DNA of 64,000 nt from Actinomycetaceae bacterium (GCA_030532405.1 JAUNLF010000007.1:1-64000); one strand, 5' to 3'; numbered from the stretch's first letter, positions 18,355-27,761 are shown. The notes: generated by a model from the sequence alone, not told the origin. Numbers and translations are program-made.

Positions 18355-19662
18355 TTATTTGTTGTCGCCGATTTTGCGTTGCTCGCCCATGGCCCAAAGT
18401 TGGCGGCGGTACTTGTCGGCGGTTTCTTCCGCGGAGTTGATTCTCTTGCGTAGCCACTTGCCACGGTCAGAGTTCCAAACTTCATCGGAGATGATGATCT
18501 CTTCGGACTCGGGGTCGAAGCGCGGGTCGAAGCCAATGTCGCCCGTCATCGTGTGGTGTGGCCAGTCAAGAGTGTCAGGCTCAGACATGGTCACGTAGTT
18601 CGGTGTGGAGTCGCCGTGCACGTATGCGGCATCGATCGGAATATCAGCATAGGGAGGGTTCGCCATCCACGCGGCCACCATCAACAAGATGCGCACAATC
18701 AAGTTGATCCACAGCATCAACGTCACTAGCGCGGCAGATGCGGCAAGAAGCGGGTTGCCTGTAACAGACCCGACTGCGGTAGTTCCCACGTACCTCAAGA
18801 TCGCGGACCCGACACCGCCAACAGCGGCACCAATCCACAGGTCCCTCTTAGGAGTGCGAACCCCCGCAATGAACCGGACCAGCAGCGCGAACAGGACAGT
18901 GTCAACCACGAATGCGGCAAGTATTGACCCCAGGTTCAGCAAAGTCCTACCGGCTGCGCCCTCAATGCCAATAAGGTCTAAGAACCAGTTACCAACCGTA
19001 TTCGTCAAAATGCCGAGTGCGGCGGTCGCTAAAACTCCGGCGGCGATCAAGATGAATCCGAGGAAATCTCGAATCTTGATAACCACGAAGTTGTTCGGCA
19101 GGCGCACAATGCCGAACATCGACCACAAAGACATCTTCAACGCATCCATGGTCTTCGATGCGGAAAACAACAACACAAGCAGGCCGACAATGCCGGTAAC
19201 TGACCAAACATTAGTGCGAATCAGGTTGTCAGGATCCACCATTCCGGTGCCGTCACCCGTATCAACCAAGCCGGGCATCGCGGAGTCGATTGCGCTTAAA
19301 ACTGCTTGACGAAGCTCGTCATTATTTCCAAGAAACGCCATGAACAGCGTCCAGCCAACCGTCAACGCCGCCGCAATCGAGAACAGTGCCGTGTACGACA
19401 CGCCGCCCGCCAAAAGGTTGCCGCGCTTAAACGAGTAACGCCTCATTCCACGCCCAACACGCGAATGGTTGTACCAGTCGAACAGTTGCATTCCCTTAGC
19501 AACCAGCCCCTCAGCAGCCAGCGCTTCCTTAAACGAGGGGCCAAAAAAGTTCGGCGCGTCCGGCGCTCGCGGTGTCGGAACCGGGTTCGGCGGCACCGTG
19601 TCGATCTCCGAAGACGGAGTAGTTAGTCTACGAGGTTTATTCAGTGCTGAATTCGAGGCCAT
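18355..19662 (-). CDS. YihY/BrkB-family inner membrane protein
   Basis: 435 residues. A proline-rich, probably disordered N-terminus (about 1-40) leads into the YihY domain (about 60-345) with six predicted membrane helices. The family signature LAGGVSYTALFSIAAALTVGW is near residue 83, and RFIAGVRTPKRDLWIGAAVGGVG near residue 265. A charged cytoplasmic tail of about 90 residues follows. The family was once called ribonuclease BN, but that activity belongs to another protein, so the molecular role is unknown. The start ATG 19662 has a TAAATT box seven bases before it and no ribosome site. Confidence 0.88.
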   Translation of the reverse strand: MASNSALNKPRRLTTPSSEIDTVPPNPVPTPRAPDAPNFFGPSFKEALAAEGLVAKGMQLFDWYNHSRVGRGMRRYSFKRGNLLAGGVSYTALFSIAAALTVGWTLFMAFLGNNDELRQAVLSAIDSAMPGLVDTGDGTGMVDPDNLIRTNVWSVTGIVGLLVLLFSASKTMDALKMSLWSMFGIVRLPNNFVVIKIRDFLGFILIAAGVLATAALGILTNTVGNWFLDLIGIEGAAGRTLLNLGSILAAFVVDTVLFALLVRFIAGVRTPKRDLWIGAAVGGVGSAILRYVGTTAVGSVTGNPLLAASAALVTLMLWINLIVRILLMVAAWMANPPYADIPIDAAYVHGDSTPNYVTMSEPDTLDWPHHTMTGDIGFDPRFDPESEEIIISDEVWNSDRGKWLRKRINSAEETADKYRRQLWAMGEQRKIGDNK

Positions 19663-19675
19663 ACCTAGAAATTTA
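19663..19675 (-). promoter_or_regulatory. Candidate leaderless promoter of yihY
   Basis: Minus-strand TAAATT (19675-19670), then seven bases, then ATG at 19662. No Shine-Dalgarno sequence. Confidence 0.4.
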
Positions 19676-19735
19676 CAGCATCACGCCACATGCGGCGTGT
19701 TCGGAATCTTAAAGCAAGTGGGCGCGGGCCCTCGG

Positions 19736-20284
19736 TTAAGCCGCCGGCCCGTTCAAGGTAAGCAGTGCCTGCGACTGGTACGACCCGTCGTTACCGACAC
19801 GGTCTAAGCGGAACCCAGTCACCAGCCATTCGGCCTCATAATCCGCTAATTTTTCTTGCGCGGCATCCAACTTTTCATCACTAACCTGCTGCGCGATAGT
19901 CACGTGCGGATGGTAAGGAAAACGTGTTGGCCGGTCCAAAATGCCCGAGCGAATCTCGTCCTCAAGGTCGATAAGCGTCTGATGCCCCTTATCAACGTTC
20001 ACGAAAACGACAGGGGATACGGGGCGGAAACTTCCCGTTCCCAGCAGCGAAATGCGGAAAGGCGCGAACCTGGAAGCAACAGTTTGAAGGTGCTCCATGA
20101 CGGCTTCGCGTTCAGACTTCTTCACAGTCGTTGGCGGCAGGATCGTAATATGTGAGGGCGTGACGGTGCCGTGATTATCTCCGGCTTGCACGCGAAGGTC
20201 GGCGAGCTCCGTCATCCACGGTTCGGGTACTGCAATGAGTATGCCGATGCGTTCTTCATCCGGTCCACAAGGAGGCAGGAACAT
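19736..20284 (-). CDS. 2'-5' RNA ligase / phosphoesterase-family protein
   Basis: 182 residues of the two-histidine phosphoesterase (LigT-like) fold. The two catalytic motifs are SHITIL (about residues 44-49) and HPHVTIA (about residues 124-130), spaced as in the family. Members act on 2',3'-cyclic or 2'-5' RNA ends, and the natural substrate in bacteria is mostly unknown. The start ATG 20284 has AGGGGAA upstream. It stands alone on the minus strand, divergent from galT, and shares that intergenic region. Confidence 0.85.
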   Translation of the reverse strand: MFLPPCGPDEERIGILIAVPEPWMTELADLRVQAGDNHGTVTPSHITILPPTTVKKSEREAVMEHLQTVASRFAPFRISLLGTGSFRPVSPVVFVNVDKGHQTLIDLEDEIRSGILDRPTRFPYHPHVTIAQQVSDEKLDAAQEKLADYEAEWLVTGFRLDRVGNDGSYQSQALLTLNGPAA

Positions 20285-20393
20285 GCTTCCCCTTACCTTA
20301 GGATCAGCCGACAGGGTCGATCCGACTTGCTGTATTAACTCTGGGATTACCGTGCAATATTACTATCACACAAACAGCGAGGCTGACCGCATC

Positions 20394-20507
20394 GTGTTTA
20401 CAAACACTTTGAAACGCCCGTGCTAACGCGCGGAAGGCTTACAAATGAACCGAAGTTCGGGCTCCATTTGTCAGTACGTTAAAACCGCTATATTTCAACG
20501 TTTTAAC
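20394..20507. promoter_or_regulatory. Cluster of palindromes between the RNA ligase-like gene and galT
   Basis: Four inverted repeats occur in 114 bases of an A+T-rich gap. GTGTTT-AC-AAACAC (20394-20407) is a perfect 14-mer of LacI/GalR operator size. ACAAATG (20441-20447) pairs with CATTTGT (20465-20471) around CCGAA-G-TTCGG (20450-20460). GTTAAAAC (20478-20485) pairs with GTTTTAAC (20500-20507). The last lies about 72 bases before the galT start. No regulator is encoded nearby. The rest of 20285-20578 holds no gene. Confidence 0.55.
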
Positions 20508-20578
20508 ACACTTTTATTTGGCATATGTGAGTAGTAACCTGTAGCTGTTGTATGCAAATACGCTGTTTAGGAGTGCTT

Positions 20579-21778
20579 ATGAGTGCGAAGGTGCGCAAGA
20601 CGGCAACGAAACTTGCCGATGGTCGCGACCTGTTCTATTTCGACGATTCGCCCGAGTATGTCAGCGGTGAAAAAACTCGCCGACTTGACGACCCCCGGCC
20701 GCTGAAAGACCGTTTCGCACCGGTAGTGGATGAGGACGGAAACGAGAAACCTGTAACGGGCCCGTGGATGCGCCTCGACCCGCTTACCGGCGAATGGGTC
20801 GTGATGGCATCGCACCGAATGAACCGCACGCACCTGCCGCCCGCGGATGCTAACCCGTTGGCGCCGGCTCGTCCGGGAGCTAAATACCAAGACGGTGAGA
20901 TCCCCGCGACCGACTACGACGTTGTCGTGTTTGAGAACCGATTCCCGTCGCTCATGGTTGTTCCCGGTCAGGAACGCGAGGTTGTTGACCTCGATGGTGA
21001 AGAAATTTGGAAGACCGCGCCCGCCGCAGGCCGTTGCGAAGTCATTTGCTTTGGCCCGAAGCTGGAGCAGAACCTGGTCGACATGGGGCCCGGACGCATG
21101 CGCACTGTTATTGAAGCGTGGGCGGACCGCACTTTGGCCCTTGAGCAGATGGAGGGGATCAAGCAGGTCTTCTGTTTTGAAAACCACGGGGAGGCCATCG
21201 GCGTTTCGCTGCACCACCCGCACGGCCAGATTTACGCTTACCCGTACATAACTCCGCGCACCGCGACGATGCTGCGTCAAGCGCGTAAGCACCGTGAAGA
21301 GACCGGTGGAAACCTTCTTGAGGACGTCCTCGCCTCCGAACTTCGATCCGGTCGCCGCATTATCGACGAAACGGAGCACTGGGCGCTGTACGTTCCGGCC
21401 GCGGCGCGTTGGCCTGTCGAGATGCACTTGGCTCCCAAGCGTGACGTCAAGGCGATTTATGAGCTCAATGATGCTGAGCGTGAGGACTTGTCGCACATTT
21501 ACTTGAAGATGCTGTCCGCTGGAAACAAGTTCTTCGAGGTTGAGGACGAGGCCGGCGAGAAGTCTTACCTGGAGATCCCGTACGTCATGTCGTGGCATCA
21601 GGCTCCCGTCGGTGAGGAACGCGAGGATCTTCGCCTGCACATGCAACTGCATTCTGTGCAGCGCGCGCCCGGCAAGTTGAAGTACCTGGGCGGTTCAGAA
21701 TCTGGCATGGGCGCGTGGATTTCGGACACGACCCCAGAGAAGATCGCTGACCGGCTTCGCGAAGTTTACGGAAAGTAG
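20579..21778 (+). CDS. galT: Galactose-1-phosphate uridylyltransferase GalT
   Basis: The second Leloir-pathway enzyme, swapping UMP between UDP-glucose and galactose 1-phosphate. It has 399 residues from the ATG at 20579, which follows AGGAG (20569-20573). The frame can be extended to 20552, but that start has no ribosome site. The nucleophile motif is H213-P214-H215 in LHHPHGQIYAYP, and NRFPSL and FENHG are in place. It is followed five bases later by galK. No galE is in the window, so epimerase must lie elsewhere. The palindrome cluster upstream suggests sugar-dependent repression. Confidence 0.95.
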   Translation: MSAKVRKTATKLADGRDLFYFDDSPEYVSGEKTRRLDDPRPLKDRFAPVVDEDGNEKPVTGPWMRLDPLTGEWVVMASHRMNRTHLPPADANPLAPARPGAKYQDGEIPATDYDVVVFENRFPSLMVVPGQEREVVDLDGEEIWKTAPAAGRCEVICFGPKLEQNLVDMGPGRMRTVIEAWADRTLALEQMEGIKQVFCFENHGEAIGVSLHHPHGQIYAYPYITPRTATMLRQARKHREETGGNLLEDVLASELRSGRRIIDETEHWALYVPAAARWPVEMHLAPKRDVKAIYELNDAEREDLSHIYLKMLSAGNKFFEVEDEAGEKSYLEIPYVMSWHQAPVGEEREDLRLHMQLHSVQRAPGKLKYLGGSESGMGAWISDTTPEKIADRLREVYGK

Positions 21779-21783
21779 TTGCC

Positions 21784-23001
21784 ATGATCGTTAATGAAGC
21801 GTGGTCCATCGACGAGGGCGAAGCCCGGGTTAGCGCGCTTTTTGAAAAGACCTTCGGGGCAGTCCCGCAAGCCGTGCATTCAGCACCCGGCCGCGTGAAC
21901 GTGATTGGCGAGCACACTGACTACAACGGTGGTTACGCTTTGCCGATGGCGTTACCGCACCGCACTTACGCCGCCGTTACGAAGCGTGATGATCGCGTGG
22001 TCCGCTTGGTTTCCGCGCAGGAGGCCGGCGTTCGCGAGGTGAACCTGGACGACGTTGACCGCTACGACTCGGACAACCCCGTTGAGGGTTGGCCCGCATA
22101 TGTCGTGGGTGTCGCGTGGGCTTTGGAGCAGCAGGGCAAGCCAAAAATGCCGGGAATGGACGTGGCGATTGATTCGTGTGTTCCATTTGGTGCGGGGCTA
22201 TCGTCCTCAGCCGCCTTGGAATGCGCTGTTGCGGCCGCGTGGGATTCTTTCATGGCGCAGGAGGACGATTGGACGCCTCTGCTCGCTTCCGATGAAGGCA
22301 GGTCCGAACTTGTGCAGGCTTGTATCGCGGCGGAAAACCACATTGCGGGCGCGCCCACGGGCGGAATGGACCAGGCGGCTTCCTTGCGTTGCAAAGAGGG
22401 GCACGTGATCCTGCTTGATTCCAAGGATTTCTCGCTACGCCACATCCCGTTTGACTTAGCTTCCGCTGGGCTGGAGATGCTGGTGGTCGACACTCGCGCT
22501 CCCCACAAGTTAGCGGACGGACAGTACGCTAAGCGCCGCGCAACTTGCGAAGCGTCCGCCAAAAAACTCGGAGTCGAATACCTCGCAGACCTTGACTACA
22601 ACGTAGACATGTCCGAACTCACCGAAGTCGAACGTATGCGAACGCGTCACGTGATCACCGAAATCGCGCGCACACTGGACTTCGCGGAACTCCTCGAAAG
22701 CGGCGAACTAACGGGGGAGCGGCTCGAAAAGCTCGGCAATCTTATGACCGAGTCCCACGAGTCCCTACGAGTCGACTACGAAGTCACCTGCCCCGAACTC
22801 GACGCGGTCGTCACCACCGCCCTCGAACACGGCGCCATTGGTGCACGCATGACCGGCGGCGGATTCGGTGGATCCGCAATCGCCCTCGTCCCCGTAGAAA
22901 AAGTCGACGACGTCATGACCGCCGTCGAAGCACGATTCGCGCAGGAAGGGTTCAACGAGCCCCACTTCCTACACGCGGTCCCCTCCGCACCCGCCAACTA
23001 A
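21784..23001 (+). CDS. galK: Galactokinase GalK
   Basis: Phosphorylates galactose with ATP, the first Leloir step. It is a GHMP kinase of 405 residues. The galactokinase signature GRVNVIGEHTDYNGGYALP lies near residues 38-56, the ATP-binding motif FGAGLSSSAALE near residue 137, and the third motif GARMTGGGFGGSAIAL near residue 353. It starts with ATG five bases after the galT stop, so the pair forms one operon. A strong terminator follows 15 bases after the stop. Confidence 0.95.
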   Translation: MIVNEAWSIDEGEARVSALFEKTFGAVPQAVHSAPGRVNVIGEHTDYNGGYALPMALPHRTYAAVTKRDDRVVRLVSAQEAGVREVNLDDVDRYDSDNPVEGWPAYVVGVAWALEQQGKPKMPGMDVAIDSCVPFGAGLSSSAALECAVAAAWDSFMAQEDDWTPLLASDEGRSELVQACIAAENHIAGAPTGGMDQAASLRCKEGHVILLDSKDFSLRHIPFDLASAGLEMLVVDTRAPHKLADGQYAKRRATCEASAKKLGVEYLADLDYNVDMSELTEVERMRTRHVITEIARTLDFAELLESGELTGERLEKLGNLMTESHESLRVDYEVTCPELDAVVTTALEHGAIGARMTGGGFGGSAIALVPVEKVDDVMTAVEARFAQEGFNEPHFLHAVPSAPAN

Positions 23002-23016
23002 AACACAACAAACAAC

Positions 23017-23057
23017 CGCCCGCCCATCCGCACCCCGGACAGGGCGGGCGCGTTTTT
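23017..23057 (+). terminator. Terminator of galTK
   Basis: CGCCCGCCC (23017-23025) pairs perfectly with GGGCGGGCG (23042-23050), followed by CG and TTTTT. It ends one base before the end of the convergent parD-like gene. Confidence 0.9.
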
Positions 23058-23058
23058 A

Positions 23059-23322
23059 CTACTCCGTGAGTGAACGGCGGAGCATTTCTTTTATTTCATC
23101 TGAAGAGTAGGTTTGCTGCTTTCCGGCGGTGACGTTGTCGTATGTTTTTGCGACGCGAGTGCGAAGCCATTCGTCAATTACTGCATCGCGTGCGAACAAG
23201 ACGCGCAGTCCGTCGCGGATCACTTCGCTTTCCGAGGCGTAGTCGCCGGACTCTACTCGGTCTCGCAGGATTTTTGCCATTTCGTTTGGCAGGGTAATGC
23301 TCAGTTGTTTCGTGGTCCGCAT
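23059..23322 (-). CDS. ParD-like (ribbon-helix-helix) antitoxin, no partner toxin seen
   Basis: 87 residues. The N-terminal half KQLSITLPNEMAKILRDRV is a ribbon-helix-helix DNA-binding fold, and SESEVIRDGLRVL is the typical second helix of ParD/CopG antitoxins. A flexible C-terminus would bind a toxin. The ATG at 23322 has GGAGG six bases upstream. An ATG at 23358 lies before it but has no ribosome site. A ParE/RelE toxin gene would be expected directly downstream on the minus strand, but the galTK terminator is there, and none lies upstream either. It is therefore an orphan antitoxin or a stand-alone repressor. The palindrome overlapping its -10 box suggests autoregulation. Confidence 0.82.
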   Translation of the reverse strand: MRTTKQLSITLPNEMAKILRDRVESGDYASESEVIRDGLRVLFARDAVIDEWLRTRVAKTYDNVTAGKQQTYSSDEIKEMLRRSLTE

Positions 23323-23367
23323 ATTAAACCTCCGTGGAAAAGACGCGTAACACCCCAAACAAGTTAA

Positions 23368-23382
23368 TAGGATTATATCCTA
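23368..23382 (-). promoter_or_regulatory. Operator and -10 box of the parD-like gene
   Basis: TAGGAT-TAT-ATCCTA (23368-23382) is a perfect inverted repeat. On the minus strand it contains TATAAT, so a bound ribbon-helix-helix protein would block its own promoter. It is 46 bases upstream of the ATG. Confidence 0.6.
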
Positions 23383-23459
23383 CTCAAGTTTTTGAGCCCC
23401 AGAACCTGTCCGCACGTTGTCGTGTGGGGCTTGAACCTGGAGCGTTTTTGGGAAGTTGA

Positions 23460-23471
23460 TAGAGTGTCTGT
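23460..23471 (+). promoter_or_regulatory. Candidate leaderless promoter of pth
   Basis: TAGAGT (23460-23465) followed by six bases and the GTG start at 23472. No ribosome-binding sequence is present. Confidence 0.45.
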
Positions 23472-24077
23472 GTGCAGGAGTCTTCTAAAGATCAGTGGCT
23501 TATCGTCGGCCTGGGGAATCCGGGGGCGGAGTATGCGAATAACCGTCACAACATTGGCCACATTGTAGTTTCAGCGATCGCGCAGGAAAATAACGCGTCT
23601 TTTTCAAAGCACCGCGCGGGAGCATTTGTTGCGAACGTGCGTGTTGGAATGCTTTCGGGAGGGCGACCGGGCCCGGCGGCTACCATCGCGTACCTGGATT
23701 CGTATATGAACACGTCCGGGGGGCCGACTGCGAAGCTGATGAAGTTCTTTAACGTGAACCCCGATCGGCTACTCGTGGTACATGACGAGCTCGACCTCGA
23801 CCCCCACACCCTGCGTCTAAAGCGCGGCGGCGGTGAAGGCGGACACAACGGTTTGAGGTCGATATCTCAGATGATCGGCACGCGTGACTACAACCGGTTG
23901 CGAGTAGGCGTTGGTCGTCCTCCGGGCCGAATGGACCCCGCAAAATTTGTACTATCTGACTTCCCGAAAAAGGAACTGAACGATTGGGCTGTCACGGTGC
24001 GTGAGGCAGTTCAAGCCGTCGAGGACGTAGTCACCCTGGGCTTTGCTGACGCCCAACAAAAGCTGCACACTAACTAG
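23472..24077 (+). CDS. pth: Peptidyl-tRNA hydrolase Pth
   Basis: Releases peptides from stalled peptidyl-tRNA so the tRNA can be reused. It has 201 residues from a GTG start, consistent with the bacterial Pth1 family. The motif LIVGLGNPGAEYANNRHNIG holds the catalytic H26. YMNTSGGP, VVHDELDL and RGGGEGGHNGLRSI are all present. It is followed directly by mfd, a common actinobacterial arrangement. A -10 box lies six bases before the GTG, so the mRNA is probably leaderless. Confidence 0.95.
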   Translation: MQESSKDQWLIVGLGNPGAEYANNRHNIGHIVVSAIAQENNASFSKHRAGAFVANVRVGMLSGGRPGPAATIAYLDSYMNTSGGPTAKLMKFFNVNPDRLLVVHDELDLDPHTLRLKRGGGEGGHNGLRSISQMIGTRDYNRLRVGVGRPPGRMDPAKFVLSDFPKKELNDWAVTVREAVQAVEDVVTLGFADAQQKLHTN

Positions 24078-24087
24078 GAGTCACCTT

Positions 24088-27000
24088 TTGAAAAAGCTTC
24101 GCGGCCTACTCGACGTTTTGGCGGCGGACGAGGCTGTCCAAACAGCTGTTTCTTCGCTAAATCGCGGGCTAAATCCAACCATCGTAGTGTCGCAAGGCTC
24201 GCGTGCCCCACTGCTCGCAATGGCTGCGCGAGCCAACGAATCCCGGCCCCTCGTAGTCGTCACCGCGACGGGACGCGACGGCGAATCCTTAGCGCAGCAC
24301 CTGCGAAACTACATTGACGGCGTAGAAGTTCTGCCCAGCTGGGAGACCCTGCCACACGAACGACTTAGCCCCCAGCGCGACACAATGGCGCGTCGCGTTG
24401 CCGTCATGCGCCGCCTCGCGCACCCCGAGGGCGAACCCGGCACGCGCATGGGAGCCATCAGCGTGCTCATCGTCCCGTTGCGCGCGTTCTTACAACCCAT
24501 CATCGGGGGGCTTGGCGACCTCGAACCGCTACGCCTCAAAACCGGAAACGTGGTCGACCTTGAAAACCTCGTGGAACGCCTGACAAACCTAGGCTACGAG
24601 CGCACCGAAGTCGTCCAAAAACGCGGCCAAATGGCTGTGCGCGGCGGCATCCTCGACGTTTTCGCCCCCATCGACGCCTACCCCGTCCGCGTTGAACTTT
24701 TCGGCGACGAAGTCGACGACATCCGCTACTTTTCGATCTCCGACCAGCGAACCGTTGGCGTTGCCGAGGACGGGCTGTGGGCGCCGGCGGCACGCGAACT
24801 CCTACTAACCGACAAAGTGCGTGAACGCGCCGCAAAAATTATCGACAAGCTCCCCGGCGCGGGCCAAATGCTTGAGCTGATCTCGCAGGGCATCACGGTT
24901 GAGGGAATGGAGTCACTCAGCCCCGTCCTCGTGGACCATATGGACACGATTTTGGACTTGGTCGCGCCGAACTCGCAGATCGTAATTGTCGAACCTGAAC
25001 GCGTTGAATCCCGCACCGACGACCTCGTAGCCACGACGCAAGAGTTCCTAGAAGCCGCGTGGACCGGAGCGGCCGCAGGCGGTGAAATACCCATCCAGGC
25101 GGGGCGAGCCTCCTTCAAAACACTTGCGCAAATGCGTGAGATTGCACTTGAAAAAGACTTCGGTTGGGCACAGTTCACCACGCTTCCACCCATTGAACTG
25201 GCGGATGCCATCGCCGAATCCGGAAGCCAACACGGGCCGGTTGTCGCATCCGAAGAACTCATGCAAATCGGTAGCCGCGACGTGCAACCCTACCGCGGCA
25301 AAATTGACGAGGCCGTCCAAGACCTGCGCGGGCTACAAAAAGCCGGCTGGAAGCTCGTCGTCACCACGCAGGGCCCCGGCCCCGCAAAACGTATCGCGGA
25401 CCTTCTAAACCAAGAGTTCGTTCCCGCGAAAGTTGTAGATGGCCTTGAGGGCGCGCCAGCTGTGGAAGCGGTGCAGGTGCTGGCGGCGGACGCTGGCCCC
25501 GGTTTTGTTGCCGAGCACCTTCAACTTGGCGTTATCACCGAAACCGACCTGACGGGACGTTCAGGGCCTTCAACTGCGGAAATGCGCAAGATGCCCGCAC
25601 GCCGCCGCAAAGGCGTGGACCCGCTGACCCTGCAAAAGGGCGACCTGGTCGTGCACGAACAGCACGGCATCGGAAAGTTCCTAGAGATGGTTTCGCGAAC
25701 CGTGGGGAGGGGAGCCGAAGCCGTAACACGCGACTACCTGCTGATTGAGTACGCGCCCACCAGGCGCGGCCAACCCGGCGACCGACTCTACGTGCCGACC
25801 GACCAGCTAGATCAGGTTTCGAAATATTCCGGCTCCGATTCGCCAAAGCTATCCAAAATGGGTGGCGCAGAATGGGCTAAAACTAAGGCGAAGGCGCGTA
25901 AGGCTGTCAAGGAGATCGCCGGCGAACTCGTTCGCCTGTACGCCGCTCGCAAGGCAACCAAGGGGCACGCGTACTCGCCGGACACCCCGTGGCAGCGAGA
26001 GCTGGAAGACGCGTTCCCCTACGTTGAAACTCCCGATCAGTTAACCGTGATCGACGAGGTCAAAGCCGACATGGAAAAGCCGACCCCGATGGATCGCGTA
26101 CTCGCCGGCGACGTTGGGTACGGCAAAACTGAAATCGCGGTGCGCGCCGCCTTCAAAGCCGTCCAGGACGGCAAGCAAGTCGCAATCCTCGTGCCCACCA
26201 CGCTGCTGGTGCAACAGCACCAAGAAACCTTCCAGCAACGCTACGCGGGATTCCCCGTCGAGGTTGCCGCACTATCGCGTTTTTCCACCAAAGCTGAAGC
26301 CGAAGACATTCGCGAGCGCCTGTATTCGGGCGGCATTGACATTGTGATCGGCACGCACGCCCTCCTAACCGGATCGGTACGGTTCAAAGATCTGGGACTC
26401 GTGATTGTGGACGAAGAACAGCGTTTCGGCGTGGAGCACAAGGAAACTTTGAAACAACTACGCACCGACGTGGATGTGCTGTCAATGTCGGCAACGCCGA
26501 TTCCGCGAACTTTGGAAATGGCGGTCACGGGCATTCGTGAAATGTCACTACTGACAACGCCGCCGGAGGAACGCCACCCGATCCTAACTTTCGTTGGCGC
26601 GTACACGGACCAGCAAGTTTCCGCCGCAATCAAGCGCGAACTGTTACGTGACGGCCAGGTTTTCTTTATCCACAACCGCGTGGAAGACATTGCGAAGGTC
26701 GCCGCGCACGTGCAGGAACTCGTACCCGAAGCGCGCATCGCAGTTGCGCACGGAAAACTCAGCGAAAGCGAACTAGAGCGCGTCATCGTCGACTTTTGGA
26801 ACCGCGAATCCGACGTGCTCGTGTGCACGACGATCGTGGAAACCGGCCTCGACATATCTAACGCGAACACGCTCATCGTGGATCGAGCAGACGCCATGGG
26901 CCTCGCCCAACTTCACCAGTTGCGAGGACGAGTCGGTCGCGGTCGCGACCGCGGATACGCGTACTTCCTGTACCCCGGCGACAAGGTACTAACCGAAACC

Positions 27001-27687
27001 GCGCACGAACGCCTATCCACCATCGCTGCGAACACCGACCTCGGCGCCGGAATCGCAGTCGCACAAAAGGACCTCGAAATCCGCGGAGCCGGTAACCTAC
27101 TCGGCGGCGAACAATCCGGACACATCGCGGGCGTCGGCTTCGACCTGTACGTACGCATGGTTGCGGACGCCGTATCCACCTACCGCGACGGCGAAAAACC
27201 CGTCCGCGAAGAAATGCGCATAGAAATCCCCGTCGACGCTCACATCCCCGCAAATTACATTGAGGGCGAACAACTCCGACTGGAAACCTACGCGAAAATC
27301 GCAGCGCTACAAACCCCCGAGGATGCTGCCGACATACGCGACGAACTCACCGACCGATACGGGCAACTACCCGAAGAAGTACTACGCCTATTCGCGCTCG
27401 CGGGACTACGCGAATACGCGCGAAGCCTCGGCGTTAAAGAAATCGTCTCGCAGGGCAAATTCATCCGCTTCGCCCCCGTGGAACTGGGCGACGCCCAGGC
27501 ACTTCGGATCAGGCGCCTGTACCCGGGGTCAATCATTAAAGCCGCGGTCAGAAGCGTCCTCGTGCCCGCACCAAAATCTAAAAAACTGGGTGGATCCGCA
27601 ATCGTTGACCAAGAACTCATTGACTGGGTAGAGAACTTCTTGACAACAATTGTGGCCTACTCGACGAAGGCCAAGGATGCCCAGTGA
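24088..27687 (+). CDS. mfd: Transcription-repair coupling factor Mfd
   Basis: An ATP-dependent translocase that pushes stalled RNA polymerase off DNA and recruits UvrA. I place the start at TTG 24088, with AGGAG at 24076-24080, giving 1199 residues. The upstream in-frame ATG (24043) lies inside pth. The order is an N-terminal UvrB-like region (about 1-480), an RNA polymerase-interacting domain (about 510-600, with GDLVVHEQHGIGKF), RecG-like helicase motifs with Walker A GDVGYGKTE near residue 675 and DEEQRFG near residue 775, and a C-terminal TRCF domain. It is cotranscribed with pth. Confidence 0.95.
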   Translation: MKKLRGLLDVLAADEAVQTAVSSLNRGLNPTIVVSQGSRAPLLAMAARANESRPLVVVTATGRDGESLAQHLRNYIDGVEVLPSWETLPHERLSPQRDTMARRVAVMRRLAHPEGEPGTRMGAISVLIVPLRAFLQPIIGGLGDLEPLRLKTGNVVDLENLVERLTNLGYERTEVVQKRGQMAVRGGILDVFAPIDAYPVRVELFGDEVDDIRYFSISDQRTVGVAEDGLWAPAARELLLTDKVRERAAKIIDKLPGAGQMLELISQGITVEGMESLSPVLVDHMDTILDLVAPNSQIVIVEPERVESRTDDLVATTQEFLEAAWTGAAAGGEIPIQAGRASFKTLAQMREIALEKDFGWAQFTTLPPIELADAIAESGSQHGPVVASEELMQIGSRDVQPYRGKIDEAVQDLRGLQKAGWKLVVTTQGPGPAKRIADLLNQEFVPAKVVDGLEGAPAVEAVQVLAADAGPGFVAEHLQLGVITETDLTGRSGPSTAEMRKMPARRRKGVDPLTLQKGDLVVHEQHGIGKFLEMVSRTVGRGAEAVTRDYLLIEYAPTRRGQPGDRLYVPTDQLDQVSKYSGSDSPKLSKMGGAEWAKTKAKARKAVKEIAGELVRLYAARKATKGHAYSPDTPWQRELEDAFPYVETPDQLTVIDEVKADMEKPTPMDRVLAGDVGYGKTEIAVRAAFKAVQDGKQVAILVPTTLLVQQHQETFQQRYAGFPVEVAALSRFSTKAEAEDIRERLYSGGIDIVIGTHALLTGSVRFKDLGLVIVDEEQRFGVEHKETLKQLRTDVDVLSMSATPIPRTLEMAVTGIREMSLLTTPPEERHPILTFVGAYTDQQVSAAIKRELLRDGQVFFIHNRVEDIAKVAAHVQELVPEARIAVAHGKLSESELERVIVDFWNRESDVLVCTTIVETGLDISNANTLIVDRADAMGLAQLHQLRGRVGRGRDRGYAYFLYPGDKVLTETAHERLSTIAANTDLGAGIAVAQKDLEIRGAGNLLGGEQSGHIAGVGFDLYVRMVADAVSTYRDGEKPVREEMRIEIPVDAHIPANYIEGEQLRLETYAKIAALQTPEDAADIRDELTDRYGQLPEEVLRLFALAGLREYARSLGVKEIVSQGKFIRFAPVELGDAQALRIRRLYPGSIIKAAVRSVLVPAPKSKKLGGSAIVDQELIDWVENFLTTIVAYSTKAKDAQ

Positions 27688-27761
27688 AGGCGGCAAGAAT
27701 TTAACGCATAAAACAGCGTAGAATCTTAACCAGATTGTCCTAAGTGAAAGGAAGCGAAACC

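Noticed and set aside
20567..21652. Minus-strand open frame of 361 codons opposite galT
   Set aside because: Fully antisense to galT, which has its active-site motif and ribosome site. No recognisable domain in the antisense frame.
24043..24087. ATG start of mfd inside pth
   Set aside because: The TTG at 24088 has AGGAG at the right distance directly after the pth stop. The upstream ATG has none and would overlap pth by 35 bases.
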